Assembly: GCA_036924285.1 (NCBI GenBank) | Contig: JAYKYS010000016.1 | Span: 4,650,001 to 4,714,000, forward strand | Direction of reading: 5' to 3' | From: Asterella californica | Taxonomy: Eukaryota > Streptophyta > Marchantiopsida > Marchantiales > Aytoniaceae | DNA length: 64,000 nt | Shown: positions 19,104 through 28,432 of the stretch, in pieces | Numbering within the stretch: position 1 is the stretch's first letter | Layout of the letters: the number at the start of each line of letters is the position of its first letter | Translations under genes and position numbers: made by a program | The notes under the pieces: generated by a model | What the model was told of the DNA's origin: nothing | Databases searched by the model: none | What the model saw: the letters and a program-made list of their open reading frames with translations, nothing else

Positions 19104-20443
19104 TGTAGTGTCGCAGGATTACTCCTTTTGCCCATTTAGTATACAAGATATCGTTCCCACAGAAGATTTGCACAAGTAACGCTGCTCTAAGTTCTAAGAT
19201 CTGTTCAAACACACAAACACACGGGTTTTGCCTAGAAATCTCGTCTTCTCACAAAACCACGCGTCTTCCAGATACTCCAAAAGGGGCTTTGGACCTAAAC
19301 AAACAACTACTAACTACAATATCACACAACTATTCACAGAGAAGCTCAGGAAGACGCTCTTCCTGCTTCCAGGTTACTTCTTCCGGTCTTCTCAGTACCG
19401 TCTTCTCGAAGCAATTCTCAGCTTCTGGAGGTTCAACTCGGCTTCTCACACCTCCAGAAGACTGCTCTTGCTTCGCAGAAGTCGACTAGCAACGGATGTT
19501 ACACGTTACTCTCCCACTCACATTCCAACGGGTTAGATTAATCACAGGGTGTATGCCCCTTGTAGCCTTCTCAGGCTTCTACCTACGGTAATGGTCTTCC
19601 TGCAGCACTACAACGACATTCACCTTCACGGAAGCTCAATAGAAGTCTCGGAAGCTCAATAGAAGAAGATAAGAAGATGGGGAAGATGGGAGAAGATGGG
19701 GAAGAAGAAAAAATCCAAACAAGAGAAAACAAGATAAAAAGGAGAAATTAAGATTCCGACAGGCTTCTAGTCCGGATCCTGATTAACAAGCCATCCCTGC
19801 TTGTAATAGTTTGGGGAAGACAACAAACGTGTGTATAGTTGCACTGTCTTCCACTTGAGGAGGTCGTCTTCTGCTGTGGGAAGAATGCTTCTTTCTTCTT
19901 CTCTTCGCTGCTCCGACTACTCTATCTTCTGGGATCCCTTATCCATAAGACCGTCCGTACGTAGATCTGAAGTGCGCTACTGGACGAGCCAAGCTGCAAT
20001 TCCACAACTGCTGACAGTCACCGCCACTCAAGAAGAACGCTTCTCATGCACAATCGGAAGTGAATCCAAGAAAACCCACCACCCAAAAGACATGGACAAA
20101 GCTTCTGCACTCAAATCCGCAATCCATTCCCCGAGAAGAAGTCACATTGGTATTGGGAAGCTCACTCCCTCTACTTCCTACGCCTACTCCTCGACACAAC
20201 AGTCTAGCCAACAGGACTGCACGAGGATGTCGTTCCCTGTGCCTAAACTGTCAACTACCTCCATCTACCACTTCGAACCACTGCTGGTAACGAGCATGCA
20301 GACCCCTCCTGTATAATCCTAGTCTATTCGTATGTCTCTAACATCGGGTGTAGTGTGTGTGTAACTAGTTTTTCTACTCTTTGATCCTACTTATGCCTTC
20401 CACCACGAGAAAAATAAAGGAGACGACCACCAGAGAGAGATGG
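19104..20443 (-). other. C3 3' non-coding part
   Basis: This matches the reverse complement of C1 from about 11810 to its end, including the conserved terminal block. No gene is seen. It ends at GATGG (20439-20443), the target site of C2. Confidence 0.75.
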
Positions 20444-20538
20444 TGTTGTGACGAAGGATTTCTCCTTTTGTCCATTTAGTATACAAGATATCGTTCCCAC
20501 AGAGGATTTGCACAAGTAACGCTGCTCTAAGTTCTAAG

Positions 20539-20868
20539 CGCAGGTACATCAAGGTAACTGTGGGTGACATCAGTGATGTTCAGAATTTCTTTGTGCAAGA
20601 CATGTCAACCTATCCTATCATTCTAGGGCAGCCTTACATTACTGCTGTTAGAATGGAGACACGAGTTATGGATGATGGTTCAGCCTATGCTAGGATACGT
20701 AGTAGAGACGGCAAAAGAGCTGTTCAGTTTTTGACCGTTGCTGCAGAACATGAGAGGAATCGTGATAGCTTGAGAGACCGTCCACTACCTAAGATTACTC
20801 AGGAGTTTAGAGAGTCTAGGGGTTTTGGCAGAGTACCATTGAAGAGCGAGACTTCAACGGTACAGTAG
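20539..20868 (+). pseudogene. pol: Gypsy B-2 protease C-terminal remnant
   Basis: The active-site part is lost. The remaining 100-odd residues include NFFVQDMSTYPIILGQPYI, with the ILGQP motif of the protease C-terminal half, and AVRMETRVMDDGS, shared with B-1 and B-3. The frame ends at TAG 20866-20868, inside the frameshift region. Reverse transcriptase is in the -1 frame, which opens at 20820. Confidence 0.8.
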
Positions 20869-20883
20869 AGCTAGGATTCTCGC
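20817..20883 (+). promoter_or_regulatory. Gypsy B-2 putative -1 ribosomal frameshift signal (slippery heptamer plus pseudoknot)
   Basis: The slippery heptamer G_GGT_TTT is at 20820-20826, in protease phase. The -1 frame has a TAG immediately before it (20817-20819) and is open after it. A 6-nt spacer follows. Stem 1 pairs 20833-20844 with 20852-20863 (11 pairs, one A.C mismatch). The loop GCGAGA (20846-20851) can pair perfectly with TCTCGC (20878-20883) as stem 2 of an H-type pseudoknot with a 14-nt loop. The layout matches viral -1 frameshift signals, and B-1 and B-3 have the same layout. Confidence 0.8.
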
Positions 20884-22592
20884 CTGATCCAGTAAAGCAG
20901 GAAGCTTTATCCACTAGCTTCTTGGGATTGACGTCATGTGGATCAGTATGTTATAGGAAGGTTGAGAATCTGAAGAGGTTTGAGAGGCAACATGTGAAGT
21001 GTGTACAGCAGTCTTTGTGGGACAGTGGAGAGTTAGCAGGAGATGAATACATATCTGGAGTGTTTGAAGAGCAGTATTTGGTAGATACTATAGGGGAGTT
21101 GAAATCTATAGTAGAAAGTTCTATAGATGATGTAGATAGAGTGGTGAGAGTGAGCTCCAAGGAGCTTTATGATGTAATTGATAAGTTTATAGATCGACAA
21201 GAAGTGTATGTGGAGACCAAGTACAAGTCGGTGGCAAAGAAAGTCAAACCAGTGGCTTTGCCTTTACCACTTGATTACAATCAGAAGATGGAGCAAGCTG
21301 CACGAGAACCGACGCTCAGAGGACCGAGAAGAATTGGACACCAGTTTACAGAAACAACGCTGAAGGAGCTGAGGATTGGAGGTGATGGATTTCTTACTGA
21401 GCAAGAGAAGAAGAGCTTCAGGGAGATGCTATCTAAGCATGGTAAGGCGTTTGCGTTTGAGTCACATGAAGTAGGATGCGTAGATCCAAGTGTAGTTGCA
21501 CCTATGGTAATCTTTACTATACCGCATGTGCCTTGGAATCTACGTCCTATCCCTGTGCCTAGAGCTCATCTGCCAAAGCTGATAGACTTGCTCAATGAGA
21601 GGATTAGGATGGGTATCTTGGAACCATCTATAGCTCCCTATTCTAGCAGATGGTTTACTGTTCCGAAGAAAAGTGGAGCTTTGAGATTCATTCAAGATAT
21701 GCAACCAGTTAACAAGGTGACTATCAGGAATATGGGTATAGGACCTATTGTAGACGAGTTTGCAGAGGCTTTTGCTGGTCGTGCTATCTATTCGATGGGA
21801 GACTTATATTCAGGTTATGATCAGTTTCAACTATCCTCTGAGAGTAGAGACTTGACTACAATGAGGACACCTTTGGGGTTACTAAGGATGTGCACCTTGC
21901 CACAAGGTGCTACCAATTCTGTAGCACATATGATGAATGGCATGAACAAAGTTTTGAGAGACTTCATTCCTGAAAAAACTATGCCATTCCTTGATGATGT
22001 GCCGATCAAAGGGTGTGCTGAGGAGGAGAAGAATGAGGTAATGGATCAGAGGGGGTGCCGTAAGTTTGTTGCAGATCATATAGTTGACTGCGATAAGATA
22101 TTGAGTCGACTGGAGGAGGTTCATTTGACTTTATCAGGAGCAAAATCTGTGTTTGGAGAACAGGAGGTGTTGATTGTGGGACACCTATGTGGATCTTATG
22201 GTCGGAAACCTTGTCCAAACAAGGTTGATGCCATTCGAAGGATGAAGGAGACATGTGGGTCAGTTACTGAGGTGAGAAGGTTTCTAGGTGCATGTGTGTT
22301 TTATCATATATGGATTCCACACTTTGCCCATGTAGCAGATCCGCTGTACAAGTTGCTGAGGAAGGGGCAAAGATTTCAGTGGCAAGAGGAGCAAAGCGAG
22401 TCTATGAGGAAGTTGAAGGATCTTTTGTCTTCACCGCCAACTCTACGGAAGGTAACATATGAGTTGGGCAGATCTGTTATCCTTACTGTTGATACTAGTC
22501 CTATTGGCATTGGATGGGCTATAGGACAAGACGATGAGGATGGAAATAGATATGTGGTGCGTTTTAGAGCTAAGGTGTTAAGTTCACGGTAG
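20826..22592 (+). CDS. pol: Gypsy B-2 reverse transcriptase and start of RNase H
   Basis: This is read in the -1 frame after the slippery site; a frame numbered from 20922 gives 556 residues. The N-terminal ~180 residues are a linker after protease. RT motifs: FTIPHVPWNLRPIPVPRAHL, SRWFTVPKKSGALRFIQDMQ, MGDLYSGYDQFQL, TLPQGATNSVAHM and the catalytic FLDDVPIKG (D358, D359). A connection domain (EVRRFLGACVFYHIWIPHF) and RNase H (ILTVDTSPIGIGWAIG, D524) follow. FLDD replaces the more usual YxDD, and DDVPIKG is a wording I associate with fungal-type gypsy elements (from memory, not searched). The TAG at 22590 corresponds to Gln (CAG) in B-3. Confidence 0.88.
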   Translation, partial: WQSTIEERDFNGTVELGFSPDPVKQEALSTSFLGLTSCGSVCYRKVENLKRFERQHVKCVQQSLWDSGELAGDEYISGVFEEQYLVDTIGELKSIVESSIDDVDRVVRVSSKELYDVIDKFIDRQEVYVETKYKSVAKKVKPVALPLPLDYNQKMEQAAREPTLRGPRRIGHQFTETTLKELRIGGDGFLTEQEKKSFREMLSKHGKAFAFESHEVGCVDPSVVAPMVIFTIPHVPWNLRPIPVPRAHLPKLIDLLNERIRMGILEPSIAPYSSRWFTVPKKSGALRFIQDMQPVNKVTIRNMGIGPIVDEFAEAFAGRAIYSMGDLYSGYDQFQLSSESRDLTTMRTPLGLLRMCTLPQGATNSVAHMMNGMNKVLRDFIPEKTMPFLDDVPIKGCAEEEKNEVMDQRGCRKFVADHIVDCDKILSRLEEVHLTLSGAKSVFGEQEVLIVGHLCGSYGRKPCPNKVDAIRRMKETCGSVTEVRRFLGACVFYHIWIPHFAHVADPLYKLLRKGQRFQWQEEQSESMRKLKDLLSSPPTLRKVTYELGRSVILTVDTSPIGIGWAIGQDDEDGNRYVVRFRAKVLSSR

Positions 22593-24332
22593 AGAGACTA
22601 CCCTCAGGTCAAGAGAGAGCTATGGGGAGTAGTTACTGCGATGAAGAGTGATAAGGAATACTTGATAGGAGCACCTGTGGTTGTGGAGACAGATTGTTTA
22701 CCTCTCTTGGGAATGATCACTAGCTGTACAACTCCAGATATTGCAATGTTGAGGTGGATAGCATATATCAAGTCCTTGAACCCAGAGTTTAGACATATTG
22801 CAGGGAAGGACAATCCTGTGGCAGATATGTTATCAAGGGCTAGGTATTACGATGAGAAAGAAATGATAGATGATCAGGAGGATGTTGGAACAGAGTTCTA
22901 TTCTAGTGCTCTCGCTAGAAGAGATAGAAGCTGTTTTGCAGCCTCGTTGGAGTTTTTTGAGGAAACTATGTATGATGGCGAGTGGTTGGATCTTGGACGC
23001 TATTTGAGTTCACTGGAAAGGCAAGAAGGCTGGTCTGATGCAGATTTCAAGAGGATCCGTAGAACAGCTTATGGTTACTTTTTACATGGAGGACATCTAT
23101 GGAAGCGCCCTAAGCTACAAGGAGGTATACCGCAGCGGGTAGTATGTGACTTGGAATTGCAGCAGAAGCTGATCAAGGAGTTCCATGAGAGTTTATGGGT
23201 TGGTCATAGAGGAGTTTGGGCTACATTTGCCAAGATGAAGGAGAAGTATTGGTGGAAGGGTATGTATAAGGATGTAGTACAGTTTGTTTCATCTTGTATA
23301 TCCTGCCAGATGTACTCCAATGTACGCCATCGTGATGGATTGCATCCTACTTATCCTTTAGCCATTCATTATAAATGGGTAGTTGATCTGGTAACTATGC
23401 CATTTGGACTTGGACAAATGAGGTATCTAGTCTTAGCTAGAGAAGATCTATCTAACCAAGTCGAAGGCCGTGCCCTGAGGACGAAGACCACTGCTAGTGT
23501 CTGCCGCTTTCTACTTGAAGATGTTATTTGTAGGTATGGGTGTGTGGGAAAGATCACTGCAGATAGGGGTGAGCTGGATGCACAAGAAGCAGTTGAGTTC
23601 TTCAAGCGATTGGGAATCAAGTTGGCGTTAACCACTGCTTACAATCCTGAAGGGAATGGCAAGAGCGAAAGAGGTCATCCGCCAATCATCAAAGCTTTGG
23701 TAAAAGCTTGCAAGGGTAAGATCCGTGAATGGCCTAGACTGCTACCATTTGCTTTGTGGGCAGATCGTACAACTCATAGTACCGTTACAGGTTACATGCC
23801 AGCAGAGTTGATACTAGGGCAAAAACCTGTGATGCCGATTGAGGAGGTTGTGCCTACTTGGAATGTTTTGCCATGGGAAGATGGTAGAAGTACGGAGGAT
23901 CTTCTTGCATTAAGGATCCAGCAGTTAGAACGAAGACCTGAGGATGTTGCCAAAGCTGTGGGAAGGTTAAAGACTGCTAGAGAGAGAAACAAAGGCAGAT
24001 TTGATAGAACGCATAGATTACGACCCAAACCAGTTAAGGAAGGTGATTGGGTGTTAGTCTATGATAGTAGTCTTGATAATCAGCATAGCGCTGTCAGAAA
24101 GTTTTCCAAGAGATGGTTCGGACCTTATGTGGTGTTAGAAGTTTATGATAATGCCACATACTCTTTGAGAGAGTTAGATGGTGCAGTGCTCAAGATACCA
24201 GTCGCAGGGAAGAGAATCAAGCTCTTTAGAAGGAGAGGGGAGGACCAGAACATTGCAGAGCTTACTAACGATGAAGCTGAAGACTCAATGGAGGTTGAAG
24301 ATGAATTTGAAGCTGAAGCTGAAGAGTCTTGA
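22593..24332 (+). CDS. pol: Gypsy B-2 RNase H end and integrase
   Basis: The frame is the same as the preceding segment, after a single TAG. The rest of RNase H (VETDCLPLLGM, HIAGKDNPVADMLSRA) leads into integrase. Numbered from 22641: zinc-binding H182, H189, C219, C222; catalytic D249 (VVDLVTMP), D308 (TADRGEL) and E343 (GKSERGH); and a C-terminal GPY/F-type module with WFGPY at 492-496. All catalytic residues are present. No chromodomain is seen; the C-terminus is acidic (EVEDEFEAEAEES). It would insert element cDNA into chromosomes. Confidence 0.9.
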   Translation, partial: RDYPQVKRELWGVVTAMKSDKEYLIGAPVVVETDCLPLLGMITSCTTPDIAMLRWIAYIKSLNPEFRHIAGKDNPVADMLSRARYYDEKEMIDDQEDVGTEFYSSALARRDRSCFAASLEFFEETMYDGEWLDLGRYLSSLERQEGWSDADFKRIRRTAYGYFLHGGHLWKRPKLQGGIPQRVVCDLELQQKLIKEFHESLWVGHRGVWATFAKMKEKYWWKGMYKDVVQFVSSCISCQMYSNVRHRDGLHPTYPLAIHYKWVVDLVTMPFGLGQMRYLVLAREDLSNQVEGRALRTKTTASVCRFLLEDVICRYGCVGKITADRGELDAQEAVEFFKRLGIKLALTTAYNPEGNGKSERGHPPIIKALVKACKGKIREWPRLLPFALWADRTTHSTVTGYMPAELILGQKPVMPIEEVVPTWNVLPWEDGRSTEDLLALRIQQLERRPEDVAKAVGRLKTARERNKGRFDRTHRLRPKPVKEGDWVLVYDSSLDNQHSAVRKFSKRWFGPYVVLEVYDNATYSLRELDGAVLKIPVAGKRIKLFRRRGEDQNIAELTNDEAEDSMEVEDEFEAEAEES

Positions 24333-24366
24333 TTTGGATCTGGCATTTACCGGAGGATGTGCAGGT

Positions 24367-24380
24367 TCAGAGGGGGTGGA
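24367..24380 (+). promoter_or_regulatory. Gypsy B-2 polypurine tract
   Basis: TCAGAGGGGGTGGA lies directly before TGTCGCG, the presumed 3' LTR start. B-1 and B-3 have purine tracts at the same place (36654-36666, 55323-55336). Confidence 0.7.
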
Positions 24381-25751
24381 TGTCGCGCTACTTGGCGGCT
24401 ACATGCTTGACTTCTACTCCGACGCTTAGGTTTGGTAGTTCTAGAAGTTAGCTCATATTACTTCTAGTCCTTTATATATATGTTTGACACCTTTGCATAC
24501 GGTGTTAACACTATTTTGAGTCCTAGTAGGCTGATAGTATGTTAGTTATCTTGTTCAAGCATTTGTGCGCTTGTGCAAGTGACTTCTTACTTGTCTATGA
24601 GGTTCAATGTACATAACTTAGGGTTTCCATGCTGATAGGGGTTTGAGCTCATGGGTTGTACATACTTGTCGCCCATGCACGCTTTCTAGCTAATTTAAGT
24701 TATTTTTCGGGGCTATGTGTCATTTTAGGTAGTTTAAGTTATACGCTGGCACTCTAGGGGGCTTGACGTGGTAGCTTATGAGTGTAGATAAGTTACCAGG
24801 TAGTTTAAGGCACAAAAGGACAATCAAGTGGAGCTATGAACTCCCATTGGTCCAGTTTTGTCTTTTGTGAAACTCTAAGTTTAGAAACAGAGCTCTAGAG
24901 TGGAGTTCGAGCAATGGGTGAGGTATCTTCGAAATCTGAACACAGGAAGAGGGATCTCGTCTTGCCAAGCACTGTCAGTGAAATTTTTGCTCGATTTGGA
25001 TCAATAAACAAGGAGTTATGCCCAATTGAAGTTCGGATTGTGCCAAAACTGCATCACTTTTGTTGATTTTGGGGTTTTCAGTGCCAATTGCAGCAGAATT
25101 GAGGAAATCACTTCAAAACTTCGTGGTTGCGTTCACTGTTAGGAGGGCTACGACTGTCCAAAAAGTTTCGAATCATTTGAGTAACTGAGTAATTCAGGGC
25201 GGCCGCTGAAGCAGAGGGGGTCTGAAAAGCTCTTAATCTAGAGCAGCGACTTTAGAGAAGGAGATCTGGAGTTCTACAAACATTCAGGAGTCCCAACTTC
25301 ACAGGGATGTTCAGCATCCTGTAGACTTCAAATACTGTGAGAAGATTTGAAATTCATCGAGCCAATTCTCTGTTCTATGTCTGAATAGCTGTCTAGGTAC
25401 CAGAAATTGCCATAATTCTCTTATTCAGAACTTTTCTGTTCATATCTCCGTGTCAGAATTTGATCTCAGGTTGAAACTTCGTCTGTGAGTTCAGTAGTAC
25501 CTCATTTGCATGTAGGGGAAGTTTAGAGGTCTAAAACTTCATAGTTTTCCTCTCTTTGAGTGTCAAAGTTCACCGCTTAAGCCTATTACTACCAATGAGA
25601 CCTAAATTTCGCTTTTTGAGCATATCAGAGGATCCTACACTCCTGTGTGAGTGTTTATAGCTCCTGTTGTGACCTGAAAGCCAACCTCTTGAGTAAACAA
25701 CCACAGCCAGAAGCCCAACGCTTTCCTAGGTAGACGGATCACACTCCGACA
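24381..25751 (+). repeat. Gypsy B-2 putative 3' LTR and adjoining sequence
   Basis: It starts TGTCGCG after the purine tract and has a TATA-like TTTATATATA at 24471. It is non-coding in all frames. The first ~35 bases are weakly similar to the B-1 LTR start. The LTR end is not identifiable, because the sequence breaks into C2 near 25751. Confidence 0.5.
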
Positions 25752-26226
25752 ACGTCCTGATCTCCTAAGTACCTCGTCTTCTGCGCTTTTCCCTTGGGGA
25801 AAAGATGCAAAAACAACTTCGCCAGAAGTCGCTTCTTCGGCTCCCAGTAAGACTCTATCTTCCAACCGTTCCTCCCCTGCCTGTCTTCCACGAAAAGGCA
25901 GGTGGTACTCCCAGGCACATGCCATGAACTCACAATCCTAGGCAAGATCTTCTTCTCGTACCAATATTCTCGGTTCTCGGTCTCAGGCCTGTGAAACGCC
26001 TTACGCCACCAGTCTTCTGTCCAGAAAGATGGCTTCCCCGAGCAACTCCTGCCTTTGCAGGTACACGGTTACGCGGTGGTAACGCGGCCCATACCTCCTC
26101 CAGAAGCCCTTGATCTGCGAGGTTCCAGTCCCACAGGAACAAGTCGAGACCCAACTCCTTGAGGAAAGGAGTGGCCTCGGCCAATTCTGTCGCTGGTAAC
26201 ACCAAGCCTCGCGGATGCATCGACAT
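25752..26226 (-). pseudogene. C2 coiled-coil protein, N-terminal fragment
   Basis: The ATG at 26226 (minus) starts MSMHPRG, as in C1 and C5. Motifs through KGKAQKTRYLGDQDV are present with frame changes, and the coding sequence is then cut where C2 joins gypsy B-2. Only the first part of the globular domain remains. Confidence 0.7.
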
Positions 26227-28239
26227 ACCTGGAAGATTTGCTGCACTAAACCACAAGCACCTACTATGAGCTGAAGGCTCAGTCCTTCCCGAGTGCCCAC
26301 AGTCTAGCTTCCACTCTCAGAAGACAGCTACTCCGTCTTCAGGGATTCTAACAGTACTTCCTAGATAGCTCTCGTCTTCCGAGCTATATCTAAACAATCC
26401 TATCTAAGCAAGGCCTCGCATGGATTACCAAGAAGACAATCCACCTTGCATTACATCCTACTTCCTATCAGAAGATACAAGATATGCGAGAAGTAGAGTA
26501 TGAGAAAGGTTCAGAAGATGGTTGCGGGCTCCTGCGGTGACAGTGGCCTCTGGGAAGACACTTGGGACAGCTTCCGATTCAATGTCGTTCTCGGAAGACC
26601 TCCCGAAGTCAGACTTCCCTTCACTGGTCTCACATGTCTTCTTCTTCCTACGCGCAGTCTATCCTCACAACAGACTCAAGACATGTGCACTCTGTTCTTC
26701 TGACTTCTCACCTCTCATACGCACTCAGAAGAAGTTTGCTGCATGATGGGAAGACATGACTCTCGACCATTCTCTCCGGATTCTGCCAGCAATACTTCTC
26801 ACAACTCTCTTCTAAGTTCGGGAAGAAGAAGGAACGGCTGCTATGGGTCGGACAGAAGAGACCCAAAATGGATCCTCACGTCTTCTCGCTCATCTTGCCA
26901 GCCTTTCAGTCTTCTAGTCTCTCTAGGAAGATGTGGAGTTGAGAAGCTTGGAGGATCGGGAGGCACAGGCCTAGTTCCCGAGTTCCAACTTCTCGAAATA
27001 ACACAACAACTCACCACACCGCTCAGGCTTCGTACCAAGGCGCTCTAAACACAAAAGCAAAGCAAATCCACTCTTGATACGAATTATGTTCAGTCGACTT
27101 CCGAAGACGGTCTTCCGAAGATGTCTTCCGAAGACAGTCAAGTTCAAGAAGCATCTTCCGAAGATGTTCCCATCTTCCGAATCGTCTTCTATTCCAAGTT
27201 TCGGGGGTAGAGAGGTAAGGGGGTAGAGAAATTGATAGTTGGGTTCGCCAATGTGAAGACTAGGGGTATGGAAGCTCGAATTGAGCTCGGGAAGAAGCAA
27301 GGAGATATCTTGACAGAAATTGGGCAGCGCTTCCGCGCCCAATGTCTCAAACAGAAAGAATGGGGGGTGAGGTAATCGATCAGGCTGCCTGCACACAATC
27401 AAGGAAGCGCTGGGAGTACCAAGAAAATGGCGAGAAGAAGTGGGAAGGGGAAAAGAACAGGGGGAAGAACCTCTACAGTCTTCTTCGGCTCCCGAGTTGC
27501 CTTCGACCTCCGCGCGCTTCTGGTTCTTGTACTAGCTTCCAATGCGACTCCTCTTGAATGTGCCTGCTGTCAATTTCGGTCCATACCTCGATTCTACCTT
27601 CGCTTCTACTCGCCACTCTCCACTGTCAACTTCTCGGAAGCTCCACAGAAATGCCTTCGCTCTCTCTGCTGTTTGTGCTCCCGCAATCCGATTTCACCCT
27701 TCGCCTAGCTGCCAACTTACTCTCTCCTACCTCGATGTCTTACTCGATTCCTCTCTCAATGCTAGCTCGAAGTTCACTCTCTCAATCGATCTTCTTCAGG
27801 CGCACTGTGCTGCGGGAAGTTGGAAGGTGGCTAATGTGCTTCCTCACGCATCTTCCCCGCAGATTAGGGGTTTCGACCCTAGGTGTCTTCTTCGACCTAC
27901 CTACCACCTGGGTGCTTACTTAGTAGGTACACCTACTTGTTTACCCGAAAACTCGTGGTCAGGCCTTCGTGATCGCTGTCTTCCGGAAGACAGGTGTCTT
28001 CCGCCATCTTCCCATCTTCCGCCGTCTTCTCATCTTCTGAAGACGCAACTGAGAAGATGATCTTCCGAAGACGGTCGTCTTCTGAAGAAGTCAACTTCTT
28101 ATTACAAACAGCTCTTAAGATCATCTTCCTGTTAAGGAAGACGTAACCTTAAGTAACAACGCTTCTTCAGTTATATAAACAAGTCATTATTCTTAAAAAT
28201 TTCAAAAATTCGTGCATCCTGTAATTTGTGGGCACCACA
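26227..28239 (-). other. C2 5' non-coding region
   Basis: This matches the reverse complement of C1 7321-9322. It is rich in GAAGAC/GTCTTC and ends with the hairpin at the element terminus. An ORF at 26971-27402 (minus) resembles one at 49110-49568 in C5 (LLPELNSSF, EDDSEDGNIFGR, LLLCLERLGTKPE). In C1 it is cut short, so it may reflect only nucleotide similarity. Confidence 0.55.
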
Positions 28240-28432
28240 GATGGGCGCTGTCAACAAGCTACCACCCCACATGCAAGCCGTTTCCTTTCCCGGTTTAGCC
28301 CTCTACTTTGCTGTTCCTACCCTACCTATGCTGCCACATGGTATCCTAACTAATTTTACACTGAAAACTGCCACCCTTAAGATAGCATGTTCGGTCCTAC
28401 TAAGTTTGGAATTGTCAACGTCGGTTACTATC
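28240..28432 (-). other. C3 3' non-coding part, upstream of the C2 insertion
   Basis: It begins with the second GATGG copy and matches C1 about 11633-11800 in reverse, including the AGCATGCTATCTTAAGG-like block. Confidence 0.7.

Larger units (their letters stand above)
20539..25751 (+). mobile_element. Gypsy B-2: 5'-truncated Ty3/gypsy element inside C2
   Basis: It starts in the middle of the protease and keeps RT, RNase H, integrase and a putative 3' LTR. It has no 5' LTR or gag and no obvious TSD at its junctions with C2, so it came with a rearrangement or lost its 5' half later. It is the best-preserved gypsy B pol in the window, with one stop in about 1170 codons. Confidence 0.82.
20444..28239 (-). 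mobile_element. Element C2 (minus strand), inside C3, gutted and filled by gypsy B-2
   Basis: Plus-strand ends are TGTTGTG at 20444 and CACCACA at 28239, flanked by GATGG (20439-20443 and 28240-28244). Only 95 bases of the 3' end (20444-20538) and about 2.5 kb of the 5' end (25752-28239) are C sequence. The middle, about 3.4 kb of a normal C, is replaced by gypsy B-2 in the opposite orientation. The 3' terminal heptamer is CACAACA, one base off the others. Confidence 0.8.
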
